Below, in pieces: positions 30,855 through 40,254 of a stretch of DNA of 62,000 bases; within the stretch, counting starts at the first letter, position 1; every line of letters starts with the position of its first letter. Source of the DNA: Strigamia acuminata (lineage: Eukaryota > Arthropoda > Chilopoda > Geophilomorpha > Linotaeniidae); the NCBI GenBank assembly GCA_949358305.1, contig OX442317.1, positions 13,632,991 to 13,694,990 of the forward strand. The letters are read 5' to 3'. Below the pieces are notes generated by a model. The model was given only the letters and a program-made list of their open reading frames with translations, was not told where the DNA came from and made no database searches. The translations under genes were made by a program, and so were the position numbers.

Positions 30855-32416
30855 TGTTGCAAGACAGCGTAGAAATTGTTGTGCTATTTTATTGTCAATA
30901 TTTTTACCATTTACTTTGAGTTGATTAAAATCTTTAAGTGTTTTAATTTCCTTTGCCTAATTGGTATTTTTCACTTTTCAGATTTTTTTATTGCTTATTA
31001 AAGTGTTTTGACTTGATTTTTATTCATACTTTTCAATATTCAGTAATGTTTATGCTTTGTATTGATTTCAAATATCTTATTCCGTGCATTTATTGACTTA
31101 TTCACTTGTTTTTTGAGAGTTTGTATTGATTTCGAACTGTTTTGGTGCAAATTTCGTTACCTAGCATACAATTGCGATGCTAGTGACGTCATTTTTCTGT
31201 TTCCCGTAAAGTTACGGTTCCGCCTTCTAACCTTTTGTTTAGTACTTTTCAAATCACTTGGATTTTTATTAAGCATTCGTTTAGACTAATTCAAGCATGC
31301 TCTTTCTATCTAGATGCATCAAAACTGCTTTGGAAGTTCCGTTTGATTAGTTTGAACGTTCGTTTCCGTCTGCCATAAAAGCGCAGCCGGGAATGTTCGT
31401 TTGGCCGATAAATTCGTATTTATTCAACTTGTGTGTAATCACTCGGTGTTTTGTGAAGAGAATGAACAAATATTCTTATTATTTAATCTATTCTTTATTG
31501 CATAATTACATTTAGTGCTTTTTATTCCATTTTCGTGTTGTTTTGAAGCTTTTGTAATGTTCGCCGGACGCCATGTTTGATCCAACACCTTTGTTATGTT
31601 CGCCGGTCGCCATGTTTGTCCCAAGCGACTGTTTACATTTAGTAATCGTTGTTTATGTATTTTATATCACATAATTTGCATTTACTATTACATTGCGTTA
31701 TTATTCAGTATGTATTCTTTGATAATTTTGTGCTTTTGTACCGATCGAAATTCAAATGTGATCATTATGTAATTTTCGAAGCCTGTGATTGGCTATTTTC
31801 AATCCTTTCATTCCGAGATCGGTTTATTGCAAATATCTCATTGTTTAACGTGTTTTTGGACATTGTTGTGATTAGCTTTTTTGTTCACCGCATTCTTGTG
31901 GTCATTTCAATGTAATTCAATGTATTTTTAGTGCATTTTTAAGCAAATGCCAACTTTGCCGTAATCTTGTTTCCTCCGTTACCATGGTAACGGAATCTTT
32001 CGTGTATCTGTATTTCGCCGCTATCGGCCTGGCGCGTGCCATATTCGGTACTGCGCATGTGCGGTTCTCTAAGAACCAATCTAATTGCTGTAATTTCTTC
32101 AGTTATTAACCAACCTTTGAATAAATGTGTTGTGTTTTATTAGCTCTTGTTTTAGGCTTATTTTCAAACACATTCAATGTGTAGTGAGTAGTTTAAAAAT
32201 TCTCAGGCCAACTTATGTTTCCGCCACCTATTGGATACTTGGTGCAGGTGTTCTCCACATTGTTCCAGCGGTTCAACAATGCCATTTGTTGCGGATTTAT
32301 TGCTTTCCAGTGCGATTTTCGTACTAACCACGCCATACGACCTTGGGCGAGCTCAAGTGTCTTGAATTTGGATACGCATCGCCATTCCTTTCTGTCTGTC
32401 TTGTTGACCTGCAACA
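30855..32416 (+). mobile_element. BEL-2 5' LTR
   Basis: 1562 bp, starts TGTTGCAAGACAGCG and ends TTGACCTGCAACA. TGTTGCA and TGCAACA form a perfect 7-bp terminal inversion. The left boundary is fixed by the interrupted BEL-1 frame. Confidence 0.96.
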
Positions 32417-33177
32417 CAGATACGAAGCTTTTGGTAGCCGTGACCAGGATTCCGTCTGCAATTCGTGAGTTTTTCCAGTGCATCATCAATACGTTTGAAA
32501 AAGTGTTTGGTGCGACGGAGGAAAATTACGTTTGTGTTTCGTCACCCATGTCAAGAGTCAACGTTCAACGTGACAGAAGTTACGACGGGGACTGCTTTGG
32601 CGGCGAAAACGAACAAAAGTGTGCATGCAGTTGGAGTTCAAGGTCACAACACTGGATAACACAACGCGTCGTGTTGGAAAGCGGATTCGCCCCTGGAATA
32701 ATTGCATTTTACAGTGTTTTGCCTTATGAAATTGAAATTTTGGAGATTTTGGTTATTAAGGGGAACAGTATCAGGTGTCTTTATGGGATTTTGGTAGTTG
32801 CATTTGTTGGTTTTCGGGAAAATTTCGATAAAGTGTCTATTTTACAACTTTTGAAGTGTTTTTTCATTGCATGCTTAGTTCTCCACTATAACCGCCATAA
32901 GCGGGGGAGATTAGATTTATTTCGAGTAAAACTGACTAGTTTCAAGTTGAATAAGCTGTCAGTAGAGTCAAAATTTAATGTTAGGAGTTATTGGCGTGTT
33001 TTGTTGCAAAACGAACCGTCAATTGTTTTCAAAAGAGTTTATTGGCGTGCTTTGTTGCAAAACAAACCGTCAATTATTTTCAAACTGTGCAGGGTAATTG
33101 TGTCACGTTTTATTTACGTACGCATTACCGCTCAAATTTTTGGTCATCCTCGATTGGCCAAACATTTGATATTCTAA
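32215..33177 (+). CDS. upstream open frame in BEL-2 (possible ORF0)
   Basis: 320 codons from MFPPPIGYLVQVFSTL in the LTR, across the primer site, to 236 bases before gag. It contains a short internal duplication (YWRVLLQNEPSIVFK then YWRALLQNKPSIIFK), matching a DNA duplication of about 54 bp. It resembles the BEL-1 frame at VTRIPS and WITQR. No known family. Low confidence that it is translated. Confidence 0.25.
   Translation: MFPPPIGYLVQVFSTLFQRFNNAICCGFIAFQCDFRTNHAIRPWASSSVLNLDTHRHSFLSVLLTCNTDTKLLVAVTRIPSAIREFFQCIINTFEKVFGATEENYVCVSSPMSRVNVQRDRSYDGDCFGGENEQKCACSWSSRSQHWITQRVVLESGFAPGIIAFYSVLPYEIEILEILVIKGNSIRCLYGILVVAFVGFRENFDKVSILQLLKCFFIACLVLHYNRHKRGRLDLFRVKLTSFKLNKLSVESKFNVRSYWRVLLQNEPSIVFKRVYWRALLQNKPSIIFKLCRVIVSRFIYVRITAQIFGHPRLAKHLIF
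32432..32452 (+). other. BEL-2 primer binding site, tRNA-His type
   Basis: Begins TGGTA and continues GCCGTGACCAGGATTC, 15 bases after the LTR. The 16-base part is complementary to the acceptor and T arm of animal tRNA-His (from memory). One extra base lies near the CCA end. Confidence 0.6.
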
Positions 33178-33412
33178 AATTCTCACGTGTCACCAAGGAC
33201 CGTGAAAATTGAGTGCTTTTTGGGGGATAAAATAAAAACGTTTATTCTCTTTAAAGTTAAAACAAAAACCGTGAATATTGAGATAGTTTTGGGGGATAAA
33301 ATTACAAGGTTTATTCTCTTAAAAATTAAAACAAAGTTGAATTGTCATGCCCGTTTTTATCTGTTCTTTCCAAATTTCACAGCCGAATTTTTTGTGAGAG
33401 AGGACAGAGAAA

Positions 33413-36400
33413 ATGGCGGAACCTACAATGAGAGATCTTCTAACTGAGGATCAAATCGAAGTGCAACAACAACGTTGGGAATCGCAAGTCACTGCAATGA
33501 ATCATTTGTTGTCTATATCGGAGAAGACAGCAGATCCAGGTGAACTGGAAGCGCTGGTGCAAACTGCGACCCCGAAAGAAACGAGAATAGTCGGTGCGCT
33601 GAATGATCTACAGGAATATTCGGACCACGGCTATTATCTAGAATGCATTGACAAGCTTGAGACTATGCAAGCAAGAGTGGATCTTCTTCGCACGAGATAC
33701 GAAATTTCAAAGCGATCACTTCCAACTTTGGGAGGAAGATTAAATACGTCGACAAGCTCAAATCAGAATACAACCTTGAACGCGACAGCAACGTTTAGAA
33801 AAAATTCGAAGCTGCCCAAACTGGATTCCGTAAAATTCGACGGAGATATTTTGAAGTACAGAACATTCAAAAGCAACTTCGAGACCTCCGTACACAAGGA
33901 TCCAGACCTGAGTAACATTGAAAAACTCCAGTATTTACAAACTATGTGTACTGGAGAAGCGGCAATTCTCATCTCAACTTTTCCCCTGATCGAGGAATCC
34001 TATGACCTTGCAAGAGAAGAACTCGAAAGACATTTTGGTGATGAGGATGCACAACAAACTGCGTTAATAAAATCAATTCGAGAATTAAAAGTGGTTTCGA
34101 GTATTTATCCAACAAAAGCGATAAAAACAAACTTGACCAAGATTTCTGCGACTATTAGACTTTTAGAGCAACTTAAAATTCCTATTCAGACTTCCGGAGC
34201 TTTCTTATTGCCCGACATAATTAGCAAGTTTCCAACTTCAATGGCATTAAGATTTTACCAGGTTCACGGAATTCAAAATAAGAACATTGTTACGTTGCTC
34301 AATTTCTTTGTGAATGAAGTTGCGATGGCCGAACGAACTGAAAGCGTTTCTGAAAAATCGAAAAAAGACAAGAATGAAAAATCTGAAGTGGAGAAACCGA
34401 AAGTGAAAGGTTCAATGACCACGTGCGCAGCTACTCAAGACGCCAAGCAGTCTACTAGTGCCAAAACAAAGAATGAAACGAAATCTGACAGCAAGAGTGT
34501 GCCTTCAAGGACAAGCAAGTGCATTTTTTGTGATGATGAACATTTAAACGGCTCTTGTAAAAAGGATTTCGAAATCAACGCGAAAATCGAAATAGTAAAG
34601 AAAAACAGACTGTGTTTTAACTGTTTCAGAACTGGACATAGAGTGGGAGACTGCAAGGTCAAATTTTCTTGTAAACATTGTGGTGGGCGACACCATTCCA
34701 CAATATGCAAAAAATCCGAGGTGAAGAATTCAACGAACGCTGCGGAGAAGCCGAAGGAGCCACAAGTAACAACACATGTTTCATGCGCGATCTCGACGAC
34801 TCTACAACTAATGATCTTCACTGCGGACCTCAAGACCAAATCAGGAGGAACTCACAGCATTCGTGGAATGATCGACCCGGGAAGCCATCGATCGTTCATT
34901 ACAAAAGAATTTGTTGAAAGACTGAAACTGAAAAAATGCGGCAGTGTCTCTGCCACCACACAGAGATTCAACGACTCGTCTCCAGCAGCCACGGACTATG
35001 ATGTGTTTAATGTCACATTGCAAAGTAAAAATGACACTCAAAATTTGAAACTTTCAATGCTTTCTGTGGAAAATTTGCCACGAGTGCAGGGCATTCTTAA
35101 CTCATCAATAATAGACAAGGTGAAGAAGTTAAACCTTGAACTTGCTGAAGACCTACCAGCTAAGACTTCTCAAATCGATGTGCTTTTAGGAGTCGACGTG
35201 TGGTGGAAGGTCGTTAAGGATGGCAAGAAAAAGGTAAACGCCGACCTTGGACTCATTAATACAATTTTTGGATGGGTCTTGTCTGGAGCAGCTGGAAACA
35301 CCAATTTGTTTGAGGATGAGGAAGGAATGACAACATGTTGCAACACATGCGACTTAGACATCCAAGAAAAATTGGACAAACTGTGGAACTTGGAAGCAAT
35401 CGGAATAAATGCGGGAGAAAAAGAATCCGACTTTATTCGCGATCGATTCGAATCAACTACAAAGCGTCTAGACGATGGACGTTATGAAGTCATGCTGCCA
35501 TTCAATGGACAGGAAGTCGACTTGGAATCCAATTGGGAGTTGGCCATGAACCAACTGGCTAACACGCTCAAAAGAATAGATGCCAACGAGGATTACAAAA
35601 AACGTTACGACGAGTCCATGTGGCAGTATATTCACGAAAATCACGCGGAGGAAGTCCCAAAAGAAGAGCGTTTTCTGAAGAAAGGAACCTACAATATACC
35701 TCACCATCCTGTAATCAAGGAGGATCGAGACACGACGAAATTTCGAGTAGTGTTCAACGCGTCTTCATCCAAGAAGGGGAAACTTTCCCTCAATGACTGT
35801 TTATTTCCGGGACCCTCCCTTAATCCAGACTTAATACTCGTTATTGTGAGATTCCGTCTCTATTGTATTCCAATAATAGCAGACATTAAGCAAGCGTTCC
35901 TCCAAGTAATGATCAACCCTACTCAAACAAACTTTTTACGTTTTTTGTGGGTCGCTCGTGACTATTTCAAAGAGCCATACTCATGGCAAAATTTGTGGAA
36001 TAATCTAATGGTTCTGCGAATGATTGTCGTGCCATTTGGCGTCATTTCTTCTCCATTCCTCTTGTGTGCGACGATTAGGAAACAAGCGAAACAATTTGAA
36101 GAAACTCATGCAAAAGAAGTCGACGCACTCGATGATGGAATCTTCATGGATGATTTGACGTCAGGAGGAGATTTTACAGCCGACACAACATCACATTGCG
36201 AGAAACTGAAAATGATATTAGACGACGGAAAGCTTCCCCTCGTGAAGTGGGCGACCTCAAGCAAGGACGTCTTCAACAATTTGAAAAAAGAAGGTTTTCA
36301 TATGCGAGGAGAGGAGTTTTCGGACTTAGGAATTATAAAAATGCTTGGAATATTGTGGAACACGGCAGAAGATGTCATGATGTTTAACATTCCGACAATT

Positions 36401-38179
36401 GAAAAAATTCCGAATACGAAGCGAGAAGTTGTTTCATTAATGGCTTCCATATTCGATCCAATGGGACTCATTGCTCCTGTTGTGCTTCAAATGAAACTGC
36501 TAGTTCAAGCAATCTGGATTAGGACAAAAAACTGGGATGAAAAGATTCTTGACTCAGAGAAAAAAGAAGTCGAAGAATGGAGTCAAGACATACAAAAATT
36601 GAAAGAATTGAAAGTACAACGTTGGCTGCAGACTTATTCCGGTCAAGACATCACTTTAGAAGTTTTCTGTGACGCAAGCACAAAGGCGTTTGGCTGTTCA
36701 ATTTTTGTCGTCAATCTAGAGGGCAAAAGAACTTTATTGTTGAGTAAATGTCGTATTGCGCCGACGAAAAAAGTGACTCTTCCTCGACTTGAATTAACTG
36801 CAGCAGTGGTTGGAGTGCGAATGACCAAGTACCTGTTAGAAAACTTTCTTCCCGGTTACCCGGTCACTGAAGTGAAATACTACTCGGACTCCACCATAAC
36901 TCTAGCCTGGATAAATTCGGACAAGAACGTATGGAAACCATATGTCTCAAACCGTGTTCAAGAAATTATTTCTTCTACCAAACCCGAACAATGGTCTCAC
37001 GTACCAACGGAATTTAACCCAGCAGATTTATTAACTCGACCACATAACTCGAAAACATTGATGCAAAATAAACTTTGGTGGTTTGGAGTTGATGTCTCGA
37101 AACTGGAAAAAAGAGAAATTATACAAGAGGATCTTCCAGAAGAAGAAAGAAAAATCGTTGTGATGACAATTCAAGTGACAGAAAGCTTTATTGGTCGATT
37201 CTTCAAACGATTCCGAAATTACAACCGACTTTTGAGAGTTTTTTCATACATTTTGCGATGGAAAAACAAACTTTTGCGCGGTGAGCCTCTCTCGCCACTC
37301 GAGAAAGAGGCCAACCAATTGAAGATCCTGCAGTTTTCCCAGAAACTACATTTTTCTGAGGAGATTGATGATGTTAAAAACAAAAGAGAACTGTCTAAAC
37401 ATTCCACCCTACGCAATTTCGAGCTCTTCATTGACGAGGACGGATTACTTCGACTTCGTAGCCGCTTGAAGAAATCACTGTTGACATTTGATGAGGTTTA
37501 TCCAATTATTTTGCATTATGACAGTTGGATAACAAGACTGTTAATTAAAAAAGTGCATTTGGAGTTGCTTCACGGTGACATAAGCGAAACTTTGTATCAC
37601 CTACGCGAACAATTTTGGATTATAAGAGGACGAAGAACTATACAAACAGTTATTCGAGAATGTGAGATTTGCCGACGAGGAAAACTTGCACGCAACAACC
37701 CTTCAACGGGTGACCTTCCTGCTGAACGTGTGACACCAGCGGCGCCATTCCAAAACACAGGAGTGGACCACTTGGGTCCCATTTATGTCGGCAGCAACAA
37801 GAAAGAAAAGAAAAAAGTTTACATCTTGCTTTTCACGTGTATGGTGACCCGTTCCATACATTTAGAAGTATCAGAGGACCTTTCTGTGCCAAAGTTTTTG
37901 CTTGCAATGAGAAGATTTGGGGCACGCCACGGATACCCCGGGAAGATTTTCTCTGACAACAGTAAGACGTTTGAGCGCGGAAGCCTCGAATTACAATCAT
38001 GGGGGAAACTCATCGGTCATAATGACGTGAAAACTTTCCTATCTGAAAAAAGGGTGCTCTGGACATTCATCCCACCGCTGTCTCCATGGATGGGCGGAGC
38101 GTGGGAGCGTCTAGTCCGCTCTGTTAAAGATAAACTTCGAAAAACTTGGAAACTCTCCAAACATTGGTCTTGGAAATAA
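33413..38179 (+). CDS. BEL-2 Gag-Pol polyprotein, frameshifted near the integrase end
   Basis: A single frame of 1588 codons starting MAEPTMRDLLTEDQIE. Order by residue: Gag with DUF1759-type segment (about 138-215); three zinc knuckles (370-430: CIFCDDEHLNGSC, CFNCFRTGHRVGDC, CKHCGGRHHSTIC); aspartic protease MIDPGSHRSFI (about 487); RT (about 760-930) with active site IFMDDLTSGG near 912; RNase H with FCDASTKAFG near 1084; integrase HHCC zinc finger from HLELLHGD (1381) to CEICRR (1417); DDE core with Asp in VDHLGP (1451), Asp in FSDNSKTF (1513) and Glu in GGAWERL (1562). The frame then breaks: relative to BEL-1 about 22 bases are missing after CGAAAAACT near 38150. This shifts the reading and ends it at 38179. 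One polyprotein frame without internal shift is normal for BEL/Pao. Confidence 0.95.
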   Translation: MAEPTMRDLLTEDQIEVQQQRWESQVTAMNHLLSISEKTADPGELEALVQTATPKETRIVGALNDLQEYSDHGYYLECIDKLETMQARVDLLRTRYEISKRSLPTLGGRLNTSTSSNQNTTLNATATFRKNSKLPKLDSVKFDGDILKYRTFKSNFETSVHKDPDLSNIEKLQYLQTMCTGEAAILISTFPLIEESYDLAREELERHFGDEDAQQTALIKSIRELKVVSSIYPTKAIKTNLTKISATIRLLEQLKIPIQTSGAFLLPDIISKFPTSMALRFYQVHGIQNKNIVTLLNFFVNEVAMAERTESVSEKSKKDKNEKSEVEKPKVKGSMTTCAATQDAKQSTSAKTKNETKSDSKSVPSRTSKCIFCDDEHLNGSCKKDFEINAKIEIVKKNRLCFNCFRTGHRVGDCKVKFSCKHCGGRHHSTICKKSEVKNSTNAAEKPKEPQVTTHVSCAISTTLQLMIFTADLKTKSGGTHSIRGMIDPGSHRSFITKEFVERLKLKKCGSVSATTQRFNDSSPAATDYDVFNVTLQSKNDTQNLKLSMLSVENLPRVQGILNSSIIDKVKKLNLELAEDLPAKTSQIDVLLGVDVWWKVVKDGKKKVNADLGLINTIFGWVLSGAAGNTNLFEDEEGMTTCCNTCDLDIQEKLDKLWNLEAIGINAGEKESDFIRDRFESTTKRLDDGRYEVMLPFNGQEVDLESNWELAMNQLANTLKRIDANEDYKKRYDESMWQYIHENHAEEVPKEERFLKKGTYNIPHHPVIKEDRDTTKFRVVFNASSSKKGKLSLNDCLFPGPSLNPDLILVIVRFRLYCIPIIADIKQAFLQVMINPTQTNFLRFLWVARDYFKEPYSWQNLWNNLMVLRMIVVPFGVISSPFLLCATIRKQAKQFEETHAKEVDALDDGIFMDDLTSGGDFTADTTSHCEKLKMILDDGKLPLVKWATSSKDVFNNLKKEGFHMRGEEFSDLGIIKMLGILWNTAEDVMMFNIPTIEKIPNTKREVVSLMASIFDPMGLIAPVVLQMKLLVQAIWIRTKNWDEKILDSEKKEVEEWSQDIQKLKELKVQRWLQTYSGQDITLEVFCDASTKAFGCSIFVVNLEGKRTLLLSKCRIAPTKKVTLPRLELTAAVVGVRMTKYLLENFLPGYPVTEVKYYSDSTITLAWINSDKNVWKPYVSNRVQEIISSTKPEQWSHVPTEFNPADLLTRPHNSKTLMQNKLWWFGVDVSKLEKREIIQEDLPEEERKIVVMTIQVTESFIGRFFKRFRNYNRLLRVFSYILRWKNKLLRGEPLSPLEKEANQLKILQFSQKLHFSEEIDDVKNKRELSKHSTLRNFELFIDEDGLLRLRSRLKKSLLTFDEVYPIILHYDSWITRLLIKKVHLELLHGDISETLYHLREQFWIIRGRRTIQTVIRECEICRRGKLARNNPSTGDLPAERVTPAAPFQNTGVDHLGPIYVGSNKKEKKKVYILLFTCMVTRSIHLEVSEDLSVPKFLLAMRRFGARHGYPGKIFSDNSKTFERGSLELQSWGKLIGHNDVKTFLSEKRVLWTFIPPLSPWMGGAWERLVRSVKDKLRKTWKLSKHWSWK

Positions 38180-38631
38180 GTTCAGTGCTAAATTCCCGAC
38201 CCTTAAGTTACGTCCCAGACAGTGTAGATGGTGGTAGAATTTTGGCACCTGAAAACTTTCTAACAGGAGGCATGCCAAAATACGTAATAAACAAACAACT
38301 GAGTGCAATTAAAAAATCAGATTTAAGAAAACTGGACATTAAACGACGCCAATTTATTTGGGAGTTCTGGAAAATTTGGAAAAAGAGTTACCTCATGCAA
38401 TTGAGGAATTTTTATGAATCCAAAGGTGATAAGTTCTTCAAAAACCCTAAAGTAGACCAAATAGTGCTTCTAGAAAAAATGGGTACTAACCCATATTTTT
38501 GGCCACTTGCCAGGATAAAAGAAATTTTTCCCGGTGAGGATGGTCAAATCCGTGTGATAAAAGTTGTGCTACTCGATGGACGTGAGTTGAAAAGGTCAGT
38601 CAAGCATGTGAGAGCCCTAGAACTTGAGTGA
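38146..38631 (+). pseudogene. BEL-2 integrase C-terminal part, out of frame
   Basis: Continues the integrase after the about 22-bp deletion, with SSVLNSRPLSYVPDS, RRQFIWEFWKIWKKSYLMQL and a C-terminal DNA-binding-type segment (VLLEKMGTNPYFWPLARI). BEL-1 encodes the same segment in frame at about 42355-42847. It has no independent start signal; its first Met codon is just where the frame happens to open. Confidence 0.88.
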
Positions 38632-38692
38632 TTTTTCTTTTGTGATTTTTTTTGCGTGGTTCTCCATCTCTGTCCTCTCGCCGGCAATTCGC

Positions 38693-40254
38693 TGTTGCAA
38701 GACAGCGTAGAAATTGTTGTGCTATTTTATTGTCAATATTTTTACCATTTACTTTGAGTTGATTAAAATCTTTAAGTGTTTTAATTTCCTTTGCCTAATT
38801 GGTATTTTTCACTTTTCAGATTTTTTTATTGCTTATTAAAGTGTTTTGACTTGATTTTTATTCATACTTTTCAATATTCAGTAATGTTTATGCTTTGTAT
38901 TGATTTCAAATATCTTATTCCGTGCATTTATTGACTTATTCACTTGTTTTTTGAGAGTTTGTATTGATTTCGAACTGTTTTGGTGCAAATTTCGTTACCT
39001 AGCATACAATTGCGATGCTAGTGACGTCATTTTTCTGTTTCCCGTAAAGTTACGGTTCCGCCTTCTAACCTTTTGTTTAGTACTTTTCAAATCACTTGGA
39101 TTTTTATTAAGCATTCGTTTAGACTAATTCAAGCATGCTCTTTCTATCTAGATGCATCAAAACTGCTTTGGAAGTTCCGTTTGATTGGTTTGAACGTTCG
39201 TTTCCGTCTGCCATAAAAGCGCAGCCGGGAATGTTCGTTTGGCCGATAAATTCGTATTTATTCAACTTGTGTGTAATCACTCGGTGTTTTGTGAAGAGAA
39301 TGAACAAATATTCTTATTATTTAATCTATTCTTTATTGCATAATTACATTTAGTGCTTTTTATTCCATTTTCGTGTTGTTTTGAAGCTTTTGTAATGTTC
39401 GCCGGACGCCATGTTTGATCCAACACCTTTGTTATGTTCGCCGGTCGCCATGTTTGTCCCAAGCGACTGTTTACATTTAGTAATCGTTGTTTATGTATTT
39501 TATATCACATAATTTGCATTTACTATTACATTGCGTTATTATTCAGTATGTATTCTTTGATAATTTTGTGCTTTTGTACCGATCGAAATTCAAATGTGAT
39601 CGTTATGTAATTTTCGAAGCCTGTGATTGGCTATTTTCAATCCTTTCATTCCGAGATCGGTTTATTGCAAATATCTCATTGTTTAACGTGTTTTTGGACA
39701 TTGTTGTGATTAGCTTTTTTGTTCACCGCATTCTTGTGGTCATTTCAATGTAATTCAATGTATTTTTAGTGCATTTTTAAGCAAATGCCAAGTTTGCCGT
39801 AATCTTGTTTCCTCCGTTACCATTGTAACGGAATCTTTCGTGTATCTGTATTTCGCCGCTATCGGCCTGGCGCGTGCCATATTCGGTACTGCGCATGTGC
39901 GGTTCTCTAAGAACCAATCTAATTGCTGTAATTTCTTCAGTTATTAACCAACCTTTGAATAAATGTGTTGTGTTTTATTAGCTCTTGTTTTAGGCTTATT
40001 TTCAAACACATTCAATGTGTAGTGAGTAGTTTAAAAATTCTCAGGCCAACTTATGTTTCCGCCACCTATTGGATACTTGGTGCAGGTGTTCTCCACATTG
40101 TTCCAGCGGTTCAACAATGCCATTTGTTGCGGATTTATTGCTTTCCAGTGCGATTTTCGTACTAACCACGCCATACGACCTTGGGCGAGCTCAAGTGTCT
40201 TGAATTTGGATACGCATCGCCATTCCTTTCTGTCTGTCTTGTTGACCTGCAACA
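38693..40254 (+). mobile_element. BEL-2 3' LTR
   Basis: 1562 bp, same length as the 5' LTR. Differences noticed: G/A near 39187, G/A near 39602, G/C near 39791 and T/G in ACCATTGTAACG near 39824. It ends TGCAACA, followed by the second CCTA. Confidence 0.96.

Larger units (their letters stand above)
30855..40254 (+). mobile_element. BEL-2: complete BEL/Pao retrotransposon nested in BEL-1
   Basis: 9.4 kb with two 1562-bp LTRs (30855-32416, 38693-40254) and the 4-bp target duplication CCTA (30851-30854, 40255-40258). The target is the RT part of BEL-1 pol. The LTRs differ at only about four positions that I can see, so insertion is recent relative to BEL-1. Confidence 0.96.
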
